Positions 10,201 through 17,299 of a stretch of 64,000 bases of DNA are shown piece after piece. The notes below the pieces were generated by a model. The model saw only the letters and a list, made by a program, of their open reading frames with translations. It searched no databases and was not told the DNA's origin. The position numbers and the translations under genes were made by a program. Every line of letters begins with the position of its first letter. Position 1 is the stretch's first letter. The stretch covers positions 1,116,001 through 1,180,000 of the forward strand of contig NZ_CP080437.1 of NCBI RefSeq assembly GCF_021216655.1, given 5' to 3'. The DNA comes from Clavibacter michiganensis. GTDB lineage: Bacteria > Actinomycetota > Actinomycetes > Actinomycetales > Microbacteriaceae.

Positions 10201-10623
10201 CACGTCGGTCGACGGCGGCGTCGACGCGAGGACCGGCACGCCGGCCGCGGTCGCGTGCTCCTTGGCCGTGACCTTGTTGCCAGCCATCTCGAGCACCCCG
10301 GCGGAGGGGCCGATGAAGACGATGCCGTTGTCGGCGGCCGCGCGCGCGAGGTCGGGGTTCTCGGAGAGGAACCCGTAGCCCGGGTAGATGGCGTCGGCGC
10401 CGCACTGGAGCGCCACGCGGATGATCTCGTCGACGTCGAGGTACGCCCGGACGGGGTGGCCCTCCTCGCCGATGAGGTACGCCTCGTCCGCCTTCAGCCG
10501 GTGCAGCGAGTGCCGGTCCTCGTGCGGGTAGACGGCGACCGTGCGGGCGCCCAGCTCGACGGCGGCCCGGAACGCGCGGATCGCGATCTCCCCGCGGTTG
10601 GCGACGAGGATCTTCTCGAACAT
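7222..10623 (-). CDS. pyc: Pyruvate carboxylase
   Basis: Biotin enzyme making oxaloacetate from pyruvate and bicarbonate to refill the TCA cycle. The 1133-residue single chain has, in order, a biotin carboxylase/ATP-grasp domain from MFEKILVANRGEIAIR to about residue 450, a carboxyltransferase TIM barrel in the middle (FRIFDALND, HTHDTAG), and a C-terminal biotinyl domain with the biotinylated Lys in EAMKMEA. Length is typical. The ATG at 10623 is supported by GGAAGG upstream; longer in-frame extension runs through the divergent gene and is not real. Followed at three bases by mtr. Divergent from the ParA-like gene. Confidence 0.97.
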   Translation of the reverse strand: MFEKILVANRGEIAIRAFRAAVELGARTVAVYPHEDRHSLHRLKADEAYLIGEEGHPVRAYLDVDEIIRVALQCGADAIYPGYGFLSENPDLARAAADNGIVFIGPSAGVLEMAGNKVTAKEHATAAGVPVLASTPPSTDVELLLEQAEGIGFPIFAKAVAGGGGRGMRRVERAEDLEDALRAAMREADSAFGDPTMFLEQAVLRPRHIEVQILADATGETVHLFERDCSVQRRHQKVVEIAPAPNLDPAIRDAMHAHAIAFARSIGYVNAGTVEFLLDTDGPRAGQHVFIEMNPRIQVEHTVTEEVTDVDLVQSQMRIAAGETLAELGLGQDAIVLRGAALQCRITTEDPAQGFRPDTGKITTYRSPGGGGIRIDGGTVATGAQISPHFDSMLAKLTCRGRDFPAAVTRAKRALAEFRIRGVSTNIPFLQGVLDDPDFQAGDISTSFIDERPGLVRSNVSKDRGTKILNWLADVTVNQPNGPRTAVVRPVDKLPDVDLRQPAPAGSRQRLLELGPRGFADALRAQTALAVTETTFRDAHQSLLATRVRTRDLVAVAPYVARTTPELLSVEAWGGATYDVALRFLGEDPWERLASLREALPNVAIQMLLRGANTVGYTPYPTEVTDAFVQEAAATGVDVFRIFDALNDVERMRPAIDSVLATGTTVAEVALCYTGNLLDPAEDLYTLDYYLGLAERSVAAGAHVLAIKDMAGLLRPAAAERLVTALRREFDLPVHVHTHDTAGGQLATLLAASRAGADAVDVASAPMSGTTSQPSASALVAALADTERDTGLSLDAVSDLEPYWEAVRRLYRPFESGLAGPTGRVYRHEIPGGQLSNLRQQAIALGLADDFELIEDMYAAADRILGRIPKVTPSSKVVGDLALQLAAAKADPADFERNPQDYDIPDSVVGFMAGELGDLPGGWPEPFRTRVLQGRDVRIGVTPVSAEDRAALRVPGVERRRTLNHLLFPQPTEQFETIRELFGDLSVLDTDDYLHGLRPGQEHAVRISRGVEVLIGLEAVGDADESGMRTVMVVMNGQLRPVFVRDRGIAVTTTAAERGDPAKPGHVSAPFSGVVTLKVEEGQVVAAGQPVASIEAMKMEAAITSPVAGRVARLAVPTTQQVDAGDLLVVVEP

Positions 10624-10688
10624 GGCGGGGCCTTCCGTCGAGAGGGGCTTCGGGACCCCGCGTTTAGGTCTTCCCAGAGTATCGACGG

Positions 10689-10694
10689 TAGCCT
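10689..10694 (+). promoter_or_regulatory. Candidate leaderless -10 box for the ParA-like gene
   Basis: TAGCCT ends seven bases before the GTG start at 10702, placing the expected transcription start on or next to the start codon. No ribosome-binding site is present, which fits a leaderless mRNA. Confidence 0.5.
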
Positions 10695-10701
10695 CTCCCA
10701 C

Positions 10702-11514
10702 GTGCATGTACTGAGCGTCAGCTCCCTCAAGGGGGGCGTGGGAAAGACCACAGTGACCCTGGGACTGGCGTCCGCCGCCTTCTCCCGCGGTTTGAGGACC
10801 CTCGTGGTCGACCTCGACCCGCAGGCGGACGTGTCGACGGGCATGGACATCCAGGTCGCCGGCCACCTCAACGTCGCCGACGTGCTGGCCTCCCCCAAGG
10901 AGAAGATCGTCCGCGCGGCCATCGCGCCCAGCGGCTGGACCAAGGGCCGCCCCGGGACCATCGACGTCATGATCGGCAGCCCGTCCGCCATCAACTTCGA
11001 CGGCCCGCACCCCAGCATCCGCGACATCTGGAAGCTCGAGGAGGCGCTCGCCAACGTCGAGGCCGACTACGACCTCGTGCTCATCGACTGCGCGCCCTCC
11101 CTCAACGCCCTCACGCGCACCGCGTGGGCGGCGAGCGACCGCGTCACCGTCGTCACCGAGCCCGGCCTCTTCTCGGTCGCCGCCGCGGACCGCGCGCTCC
11201 GCGCCATCGAGGAGATCCGCCGCGGCCTCTCCCCGCGCCTGCAGCCCCTCGGCATCATCGTCAACCGCGCCCGTGTGCAGTCGCTCGAGCACCAGTTCCG
11301 CATCAAGGAGCTCCGCGACATGTTCGGCCCGCTGGTGCTGAGCCCGCAGCTGCCCGAGCGCACCTCGCTCCAGCAGGCGCAGGGCGCCGCGAAGCCGCTC
11401 CATGTGTGGCCCGGCGAGAGCGCGCAGGAGATGGCGCGCAACTTCGACCAGCTCCTCGAGCGCATCATGCGCACGGCGAAGATCGGCGACTACGCGGAGA
11501 ACGCCGCGCGCTGA
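10702..11514 (+). CDS. ParA-family ATPase (orphan)
   Basis: A deviant Walker A ATPase of the ParA/MinD/Soj class, 270 residues, with KGGVGKTT at residues 10-17, the Walker A' segment VVDLDPQAD and Walker B-like LVLIDCAPS. Such proteins form dynamic assemblies on DNA or membrane to position cargo. There is no parB or parS nearby and no second partition gene, so it is not the chromosomal parAB locus; a role in cell polarity, division-site or protein positioning is possible. The start is GTG; an ATG four bases later is out of frame. The gene looks leaderless and ends in a 13-bp hairpin. Confidence 0.85.
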   Translation: MHVLSVSSLKGGVGKTTVTLGLASAAFSRGLRTLVVDLDPQADVSTGMDIQVAGHLNVADVLASPKEKIVRAAIAPSGWTKGRPGTIDVMIGSPSAINFDGPHPSIRDIWKLEEALANVEADYDLVLIDCAPSLNALTRTAWAASDRVTVVTEPGLFSVAAADRALRAIEEIRRGLSPRLQPLGIIVNRARVQSLEHQFRIKELRDMFGPLVLSPQLPERTSLQQAQGAAKPLHVWPGESAQEMARNFDQLLERIMRTAKIGDYAENAAR

Positions 11515-11527
11515 TCCGCTCGCTCCC

Positions 11528-11560
11528 CGGACGCCGCCCCTGCTCGAGGGGCGGCGTCCG
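11528..11560 (+). terminator. Terminator of the ParA-like gene
   Basis: Perfect 13-bp stem (CGGACGCCGCCCC with its complement) and a seven-base loop TGCTCGA, 13 bases after the stop codon. Confidence 0.8.
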
Positions 11561-11707
11561 TCGTCTGAGGCGCATACGCCCGGGCCCATGTCGGATGAGG
11601 GCGTGAGCGCGTGCCGGTGAGGGGAGCGACGCCGCTGCGCGCCGCGCACGGCGGACGGGCCCCGCTGCCCCTGGAGGGGCGCCGGCGGGTGGAGCGGGCG
11701 CTCGGGT

Positions 11708-12250
11708 CTAGGACGCCTTGACGGCGCGGCGGGCCGCGAGCTCGTCGGTGGGATCCACGGTCTGCGTGTCGATCTCGACGAGGGAGTGCTCGACCTCGCG
11801 GAGGACCTTGCCGACGGCTATGCCGAAGACGCCCTGGCCGCGGCTCACGAGGTCGATGACCTCGTCGTTGCTGGTGCAGAGGTAGACGCTGGCGCCGTCG
11901 CTCATGAGCGTGGTCTGCGCGAGGTCGACGACGCCGGACTCGCGGAGCTGGTTCACGGCGGTGCGGATCTGCTGCAGGGAGATGCCGGTGTCGAGGAGGC
12001 GCTTCACGAGCTTGAGGACGAGGATGTCGCGGAAGCCGTAGAGGCGCTGCGTGCCGGAGCCGGAGGCCCCGCGGACGGTGGGCTCGACGAGGCCGGTGCG
12101 GGCCCAGTAGTCGAGCTGGCGGTACGTGATCCCCGCTGCCCGGGCGGCGACGGCACCGCGGTATCCGGCGCTCGCGTCCATCTCGGGGAGGCCGTCGGTG
12201 AAGAGCAGACCGAGGTCGTAGCGCCCGGAGTCCGGGGTGGAGTCGCTCAT
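11708..12250 (-). CDS. MerR-family regulator, Rv1830/McdR-like
   Basis: Transcription factor with a winged-helix MerR DNA-binding domain in its first half (AARAAGITYRQLDYWARTGLVEP, partly quoted as ITYRQLDYWARTGL) and a C-terminal region without an obvious ligand pocket, 180 residues. Its neighbourhood, downstream of ftsR and garA, matches the mycobacterial garA-Rv1828-Rv1829-Rv1830 order, which supports orthology to the cell-division regulator McdR. I chose ATG at 12250 because GGAAGG lies seven bases upstream; a GTG five codons earlier is possible. A good promoter with a palindrome in its spacer lies about 80 bases upstream, suggesting autoregulation. Confidence 0.85.
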   Translation of the reverse strand: MSDSTPDSGRYDLGLLFTDGLPEMDASAGYRGAVAARAAGITYRQLDYWARTGLVEPTVRGASGSGTQRLYGFRDILVLKLVKRLLDTGISLQQIRTAVNQLRESGVVDLAQTTLMSDGASVYLCTSNDEVIDLVSRGQGVFGIAVGKVLREVEHSLVEIDTQTVDPTDELAARRAVKAS

Positions 12251-12265
12251 CGTTCTGCCTTCCAC

Positions 12266-12745
12266 CCCTCAGCGCTCGCCCCGGTGGGGTTCTCGCGCTG
12301 CTCGGGTCGGTTCGTCGGGATCGTGTTCTCACGGTAGCGGGGCCCGCGGGCCCGATCAACGACATCCGGCGGAAGCGCCCGGCGTGTCGCCCCGGCCCTC
12401 CGCCGCGCCCCCGTCGGGGGTGCGCATCGACCGGTCCCGACGGGCCCCTCCGACGTGCGGACGGCCCCGTGCGGACACGTCAGCCTACCGGCCGGGTCCG
12501 TCCGCGCGAGCCCGATCAGGACGAGAGGCGGCCGAGGGCGGACCACGGCGCCAGCGCGACCTCAGGACGAGCCGCGGCCGAGGGCGGACCACGGCGCCAG
12601 CGCGACCTCAGGACGAGCCGCGGCCGAGGGCGGACCACGGCGCCAGCGCGACCTCAGGACGAGCCGCGGCCGAGGGCGGACCACGGCGCCAGCGCGACCT
12701 CAGGACGAGCCGCGGCCGAGGGCGGACCACGGCGCCAGCGCGACC
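12266..12745. other. 480-bp non-coding interval
   Basis: This gap between two leftward MerR genes holds a promoter with palindromic spacer (12331-12359) at its left, featureless G+C-rich sequence at about 12360-12517, and five copies of a 46-bp tandem repeat on the right. In mycobacteria a bifunctional-nuclease gene sits at this position; I see no trace of it here. Confidence 0.7.
12331..12359 (-). promoter_or_regulatory. MerR-type promoter with palindromic operator
   Basis: On the minus strand, -35 TTGATC (12354-12359) and -10 TACCGT (12331-12336) are 17 bases apart. The spacer contains the perfect 14-bp palindrome GGGCCCGCGGGCCC (12340-12353). MerR proteins typically bind inverted repeats between the -35 and -10, so the downstream regulator may bind here. 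Confidence 0.55.
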
Positions 12746-12772
12746 TCAGGACGAGAGGCGGCCGAGGGCGGA
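12518..12772. repeat. 46-bp tandem repeat (minisatellite) at the 3' end of ftsR
   Basis: Five complete units start at 12518, 12564, 12610, 12656 and 12702, followed by a 25-bp partial unit from 12748. Copies are essentially identical; the first unit and the partial one read GAGAGGCG where the middle four read GAGCCGCG. The partial unit is the end of the ftsR coding sequence, including its last seven codons, so the array was built by duplicating the gene's 3' end with adjacent non-coding DNA. The period is not a multiple of three. Such an array should vary in copy number between strains. Confidence 0.95.
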
Positions 12773-13447
12773 GCGGATGAGGCTCCCCCGCACGACCTCG
12801 AGCTGCGTGGCGATCTCGCGCGCGAGCTCCGCGGCGTGCGCGCGGCTCGACGAGTCGCGTCGGCGGGACACGGGCACCAGGGCCGACTCGATGAGGCTCA
12901 GCTCGCGCTCGGCCGCTTGGCGGAAGCCGCGGAGGTGACGCGGCTCGATGCCGGTGCGCTGCAGCTCGACGAGCGCGCGCATCACCTGCACCGCCTCCTC
13001 GCCGTACACCTCCGCGGGCATGAGCACGCCGGCCGTGATGGCGTCGCCGAGGAGCGGGGCGGTGGCGCCGGACTCGCGCACGAGCTCGGCCCGGCTGTAG
13101 CGGCGCTCCTGGTCGAGCATGGAGACGGTCGGGACGGGCGTGCCGCCGGGGAGGGCGGGCGAGAGCCCGGCGTCGAGGTCGTGCAGGTAGGAGCGGATGA
13201 CCTTGAGCGGCAGGTAGTGGTCGCGCTGCATCCCGAGGACGGTGCGCAGGCGCTCGACGTCGGCGGGGCTGAACTTGCGGTAGCCGGACTCCGTGCGGGA
13301 CGGCTGCACCAGACCCTGCTCCTCGAGGAAGCGGAGCTTGCTGTTGGTGAGGTCGGGGAACTCCGGCGTGAGGCGCGCCAGCACCTGCCCGATGCTGAGG
13401 AGACCGGGGGTGCGGGCTGGCGTCGACCGGGCGGCGGACGCCGGCAC
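12746..13447 (-). CDS. ftsR: MerR-family regulator FtsR (Rv1828-like)
   Basis: Regulator known in Corynebacterium to activate ftsZ. The 233-residue protein has a MerR winged helix at residues 16-85 (SIGQVLARL, LRFLEEQGLV, GYRKFSPADVERLR) and a C-terminal half related to Rv1828. The start is GTG and shares one base with the garA stop (TAGTG), so translation is probably coupled to garA. Its last codons and stop fall in the partial unit of the 46-bp repeat, so repeat instability could alter the C-terminus. Synteny with garA supports the FtsR identification. Confidence 0.88.
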   Translation of the reverse strand: MPASAARSTPARTPGLLSIGQVLARLTPEFPDLTNSKLRFLEEQGLVQPSRTESGYRKFSPADVERLRTVLGMQRDHYLPLKVIRSYLHDLDAGLSPALPGGTPVPTVSMLDQERRYSRAELVRESGATAPLLGDAITAGVLMPAEVYGEEAVQVMRALVELQRTGIEPRHLRGFRQAAERELSLIESALVPVSRRRDSSSRAHAAELAREIATQLEVVRGSLIRSALGRLSS

Positions 13448-13929
13448 TACTCGTTCGTCCGGCCGACGAGGTCGGTGCGCGACGCGTAGAACGTGAGGCG
13501 GAACTTGCCGACCTGCACCTCCGCGCCGTCCTGGAGGAGCGCGGTGTCGATCCGCACGCCGTCGAAGTAGGTGCCGTTCAGCGAGCCGAGGTCCTTGACC
13601 TGGAACGACGTGCCCTGTCGGACGAACTCCGCATGGCGGCGCGACACGGTGACGTCGTCGAGGAAGATGTCGGCGTCGGGGTGGCGACCGGCCACGGTCA
13701 CGTCGGCGTCGAGGAGGAAGCGCGCGCCCTGGTTGGGGCCGCGCCGGACCACGAGGAGGGCGGATCCCGAGGGGAGCGCCGTGACGGCGTCCTTCTCCTC
13801 GGCCGAGACGGCGCCGTCGAGACCCGCGAGGGCCGCTCCGAGCTCATCGCGGAAGGTGGCCGTGGTGTCCGTGCTCGTGTACTGCTCGGGCACGCGCGTG
13901 GCGCCGTGACCCTCTTCGCGTCCATCCAT
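13447..13929 (-). CDS. garA: FHA-domain metabolic regulator GarA/OdhI
   Basis: Phospho-switch protein that, when unphosphorylated, inhibits 2-oxoglutarate dehydrogenase and glutamate metabolism enzymes and is controlled by Ser/Thr kinases such as PknB/PknG. The 160-residue protein has an N-terminal acceptor segment with two adjacent threonines in TDTTATF, corresponding to the ETTSVF site of GarA, followed by a forkhead-associated domain (GRHPDADIFLDD, VSRRHAEF, DLGSLNGTYFDG). The ATG at 13929 has a perfect AGGAGG upstream. It is first in a two-gene unit with ftsR. Target enzymes are assumed from the family. Confidence 0.93.
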   Translation of the reverse strand: MDGREEGHGATRVPEQYTSTDTTATFRDELGAALAGLDGAVSAEEKDAVTALPSGSALLVVRRGPNQGARFLLDADVTVAGRHPDADIFLDDVTVSRRHAEFVRQGTSFQVKDLGSLNGTYFDGVRIDTALLQDGAEVQVGKFRLTFYASRTDLVGRTNE

Positions 13930-14017
13930 GGTCGTACCTCCTGTGACCTGACAGCGTAACGGATCGGACACGGCCGGGACCACGGTGGGCGGCACCCGGG
14001 CGTGGCCCCGGTCCGGG

Positions 14018-15403
14018 TCAGCGGGCGGTCCCGCGGGGCTCGTCGCCGAGCTCGCCCGCCCGCGTGACGTCGGCCTCGAGCGCCTCGGCCGGGGCCTCCA
14101 GCTCGGTCTCGTGGTCGGTGCCCATGCTCTTCTCGTCGAAGGGGTCGCCGCCGCCGAGGACGAGGGCGACGCGGTCGGCGTCGATGCCGCGGGTCCAGGT
14201 GCCGATGAGGAGCGTGGCGACCGCGTTGCCGGTGAAGTTCGTGAGCGCGCGCGCCTCCGACATGAAGCGGTCGATGCCGACGATGAGGCCGACGCCGTCC
14301 ACCAGGTCGGGGCGGTGCGACTGCAGGCCGCCCGCGAGGGTCGCGAGGCCGGCGCCCGTGACGCCCGCCGCGCCCTTCGACGCGATGATCATGAAGACGA
14401 GGAGCGACACCTGCTCGCCGAGGGCCAGGGGGCTGCCGAGCGCGCTGGCGATGAACAGCGACGCCATAGTGAGGTAGATGGCCGTGCCGTCGAGGTTGAA
14501 CGAGTAGCCCGTGGGGACCGTGATGCCGACGACGGGCTTCGAGACGCCGACGTGCTCCATCTTCGCGATGAGGCGGGGCAGCGCGACCTCGGACGAGGAG
14601 GTCGAGACGATGAGGAGGTACTCGCGGCCGAGGTAGCGCATCAGCTTGAAGATGCTGACGCGGGTGACGAACCAGAGGAGCGAGCCGAGGATCACGACGA
14701 TGAAGAGCGCGCACGTGATGTAGAAGCCGATCATGAGGGTCGCGAGGCTGATGACCGCCTGGAACCCGGTGGCGCCGACGACCGCGGCGATGGCGCCGAA
14801 CGCGCCGACCGGGGCCACCCACATCACCATGCTGAGGATGCGGAACACGAGGATCTGGATGTTGCGGATCCCCTCCAGCACGGGCTCGCCGCGCTTCCCG
14901 AGCTGCTGCAGGGCGAACCCGACGAGGAGCGCCACGAAGAGCGTCTGCAGGATGCTGCCGGACGTGAGCGACGACAGCAGCGAGGTGGGGATGATCGAGA
15001 GGAGGAAGTCCGTCTCGCCCGCCGCCTCCGTCGAGCCCTCCGGCGCGCGCAGGCCGCTGAGGTCGAGGCCCTCGCCCGGGTGGATGAGGTTGCCGACCAC
15101 GAGGCCGATCGCCAGCGCGAACGTCGACATCACGATGAAGTAGAGGAGCGCGAGCCCGCCGACCCGGCCGACCGTGGCGGCCTTCGCGACCGAGCCGACG
15201 CCGAGCACGATGGTGCAGAAGATGATGGGCGCGATCATCATCTTGATCAGGGCGACGAACGCGTCGCCGACGGGCTTCAGGGCGACGCCCGTCTCGGGGG
15301 CGACGAGCCCGACCGTGATGCCGAGCAGCACCGCGATGATGACGGCGATGTAGAGGTAGTGCTGGCGGTCTAGGCGACGGAGCGCGGCGATGGGGTTGGT
15401 CAT
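14018..15403 (-). CDS. dctA: Dicarboxylate/amino acid:cation symporter (DctA/GltP family)
   Basis: Membrane symporter of the DAACS family importing C4-dicarboxylates or acidic amino acids with H+ or Na+. The 461-residue protein begins MTNPIAALRRLD and has eight to nine hydrophobic segments, the serine-rich re-entrant loop STSSSEVALPRL and the substrate motif GYSFNLDGTAIYLT. The C-terminus is a long acidic tail. AAGGACG lies upstream of the ATG; longer in-frame extensions run into the divergent kinase gene. The divergent CitA/DcuS-type two-component system 141 bases away suggests that it senses the substrate and controls this transporter, which favours a dicarboxylate such as malate, fumarate or succinate. 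Confidence 0.9.
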   Translation of the reverse strand: MTNPIAALRRLDRQHYLYIAVIIAVLLGITVGLVAPETGVALKPVGDAFVALIKMMIAPIIFCTIVLGVGSVAKAATVGRVGGLALLYFIVMSTFALAIGLVVGNLIHPGEGLDLSGLRAPEGSTEAAGETDFLLSIIPTSLLSSLTSGSILQTLFVALLVGFALQQLGKRGEPVLEGIRNIQILVFRILSMVMWVAPVGAFGAIAAVVGATGFQAVISLATLMIGFYITCALFIVVILGSLLWFVTRVSIFKLMRYLGREYLLIVSTSSSEVALPRLIAKMEHVGVSKPVVGITVPTGYSFNLDGTAIYLTMASLFIASALGSPLALGEQVSLLVFMIIASKGAAGVTGAGLATLAGGLQSHRPDLVDGVGLIVGIDRFMSEARALTNFTGNAVATLLIGTWTRGIDADRVALVLGGGDPFDEKSMGTDHETELEAPAEALEADVTRAGELGDEPRGTAR

Positions 15404-15501
15404 GGGACGTCCTTGTCTCGTGAGCGGCGCCCGCGCACAGGTGCGCGAGGCGGTCCTCGACAGGATGGCCCACGGGCGGGGGCGCTCCCGCGTTGTGTTC
15501 A

Positions 15502-15518
15502 TAATGTTCCTGCCGGGT
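15502..15518. promoter_or_regulatory. A+T-rich patch in the dctA / sensor kinase divergent region
   Basis: GTTGTGTTCATAATGTT stands out in very G+C-rich DNA and contains TAATGT on the plus strand, a TANNNT box 27 bases before the kinase start. It is the likeliest promoter or operator of the divergent pair. Confidence 0.4.
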
Positions 15519-15544
15519 GCCGGCCGCGGACGCGAGGGGGCAGC

Positions 15545-17299
15545 ATGGCCGGACGCGCGTTCGCCGACCGGCTCCGCCACCCGCTCTCGGGCCTCCGGGT
15601 GGGCCTCCCCCGGGGGATCGCCGCGCGCCTCCTCGTGGTGCAGCTCGCGGTCCTGCTCCTCGTCGCGGTCGTGGCCACCGCGGCGCTGTGGGCGGACTCC
15701 CGGCAGCGCGCCGAGCAGGCCGCGGCGGATCGGAGCCTGGCGGTCGCGACGACCGTGGCCGACTCGCCGCGGGTGGCGGAGGGGCTGGCGTCGGCGGATC
15801 CCACGGCGGCCCTCCTCGACTACTCGCTCGACGTGACGCGCGACACCGGGGTCGACTTCGTCACGATCATGGACCGCGACACCGTGCGCGTGACCCATCC
15901 GGACCCGGACGAGATCGGCCGCAGGTACCTCGGCACCACGGGCCCCGCGCTCGCCGGGCGGTCGCTGACCGAGACGTTCACGGGCACGCTGGGGCCGAGC
16001 GTGCGCGCGGTCGTCCCCGTGCGCGACGCGGACGGCGGCATCGTCGGGCTGGTCGCGGCCGGCGTCACCGTCGACCGCGTCACCGAGGTGCTCGGCGCGC
16101 GCCTCCCCGGGCTCCTCGGCACGGTCGGGGCGCTCGCGCTGCTCCTCGCGGCAGGTGCCGTGCTCCTCAGCAGGTCCCTCGCGCGGACGACGTGGGGGCT
16201 GGGGCCCGAGGAGATGGCGCGCATGCTCGCGTACTACGAGTCGGTGCTGCACTCGGTCGGCGAGGGCATCGTGCTCGTCGACCGCGACCGGCGGCTCGTC
16301 CTCCACAACGACCAGGCAGCCGAGCTGCTCGACCTCGAGCTGGATCCCGCCACCGGTCCCGTCGAGATCCACGAGCTGGGGATGCCGCCCGCGATCGAAC
16401 GGCTGCTCGTCGCGGGGACGACGGCGGACGAGGTCGTGCACCTGCCCAGCGGGCGCGTCCTCGTGGTCACGCAGCGGCTTGCGCTGCCCACCGGCCGAAC
16501 CGGCAGCGCCGCGCGGCTCGGCACGGTGACGACGCTGCGGGACCGGACGGAGATCCAGCGCCTGTCGGGCGAGCTCGCGACCCTTCGCACCCTCTCGGAC
16601 GCCATGCGGGCGCAGACGCACGAGTTCGCGAACCGGCTGCACACCATCGTGTCGCTCATCGAGCTGGAGCGGCCGCGCGAGGCGCTCGCGCTCGCGGCCG
16701 CGGAGCTGGAGACGGACCGGAGGGCGTCGGAGGGCGGGCTGGCGGCGGACGCGGATCCCGTCGTGCGGGCGCTCGTGCGCGGCAAGGCCGCGCAGGCGGC
16801 CGAGCGCGGCGTGGCGCTGTCCGTGCGGGTGGCCGACGGCACGGGCGACCCGGGCGTGCCCGCGACGGAGCTCGTGACGATCGTCGGGAACCTCGTCGAC
16901 AACGCGATCGACGCGGCGGCGGATCCGTCGGTCGCCACGGCGCGCGGGGACGACCGCGGCCGCGTCGAGCTCTCGCTGTCGCGGACCGATGCCGGCGCGC
17001 TCGTCGTCGAGGTGGCGGACGACGGACCGGGCGTGGATCCCGCGGTGCGGCCGCGCGTGCTGGAGTTCGGGGTCACGACCAAGGCGGGCGACGCCGGGCC
17101 GCGCGGCGTGGGCCTCGCGCTCGTGGCCCGCTCGGCCGCACGGCTCGGCGGACGGGTCGAAGTGGGCGACGCGGATGCTCCGCTGGGCGGGGCGCGCGTA
17201 CGGGTCGTGCTGCCCGCGGATCCCGCCCACGCCCCCGGAGCGGACCCGGACGACGTGCCCGACGCTGCCGACGCCGGCGACGGCGGGGTGCGCGCGTGA
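15545..17299 (+). CDS. Sensor histidine kinase, CitA/DcuS type
   Basis: Membrane kinase for extracellular carboxylates. The 584 residues show a first transmembrane helix at about 30-49, an extracytoplasmic PAS/Cache-like sensor to about 186, a second helix at about 188-210, a cytoplasmic PAS domain at about 230-335, the phosphoacceptor His359 in THEFANRLH (the CitA/DcuS H-box pattern), and an HATPase domain with NLVDNAIDAA and DDGPGVDP. The ATG is preceded by GAGGGGG; upstream in-frame codons belong to noncoding sequence. Its TGA overlaps the regulator's GTG by four bases. Divergent from dctA, its likely target. Confidence 0.9.
   Translation: MAGRAFADRLRHPLSGLRVGLPRGIAARLLVVQLAVLLLVAVVATAALWADSRQRAEQAAADRSLAVATTVADSPRVAEGLASADPTAALLDYSLDVTRDTGVDFVTIMDRDTVRVTHPDPDEIGRRYLGTTGPALAGRSLTETFTGTLGPSVRAVVPVRDADGGIVGLVAAGVTVDRVTEVLGARLPGLLGTVGALALLLAAGAVLLSRSLARTTWGLGPEEMARMLAYYESVLHSVGEGIVLVDRDRRLVLHNDQAAELLDLELDPATGPVEIHELGMPPAIERLLVAGTTADEVVHLPSGRVLVVTQRLALPTGRTGSAARLGTVTTLRDRTEIQRLSGELATLRTLSDAMRAQTHEFANRLHTIVSLIELERPREALALAAAELETDRRASEGGLAADADPVVRALVRGKAAQAAERGVALSVRVADGTGDPGVPATELVTIVGNLVDNAIDAAADPSVATARGDDRGRVELSLSRTDAGALVVEVADDGPGVDPAVRPRVLEFGVTTKAGDAGPRGVGLALVARSAARLGGRVEVGDADAPLGGARVRVVLPADPAHAPGADPDDVPDAADAGDGGVRA

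Noticed and set aside
8140..10701. Upstream extension of the ParA frame
   Set aside because: Antisense to pyruvate carboxylase and of shadow composition; homology begins at the GTG 10702.
12518..12772. CRISPR array
   Set aside because: The units are contiguous and identical, without unique spacers, and there are no cas genes.
12237..12938. Repetitive protein GRTTAPARPQDEPRPR.. encoded by the 46-bp array
   Set aside because: The 46-bp period cycles through frames; no ribosome-binding site and no upstream gene. Treated as noncoding.
15404..17230. Upstream extension of the dctA frame
   Set aside because: Antisense to the sensor kinase; a ribosome-binding site and homology place the start at 15403.
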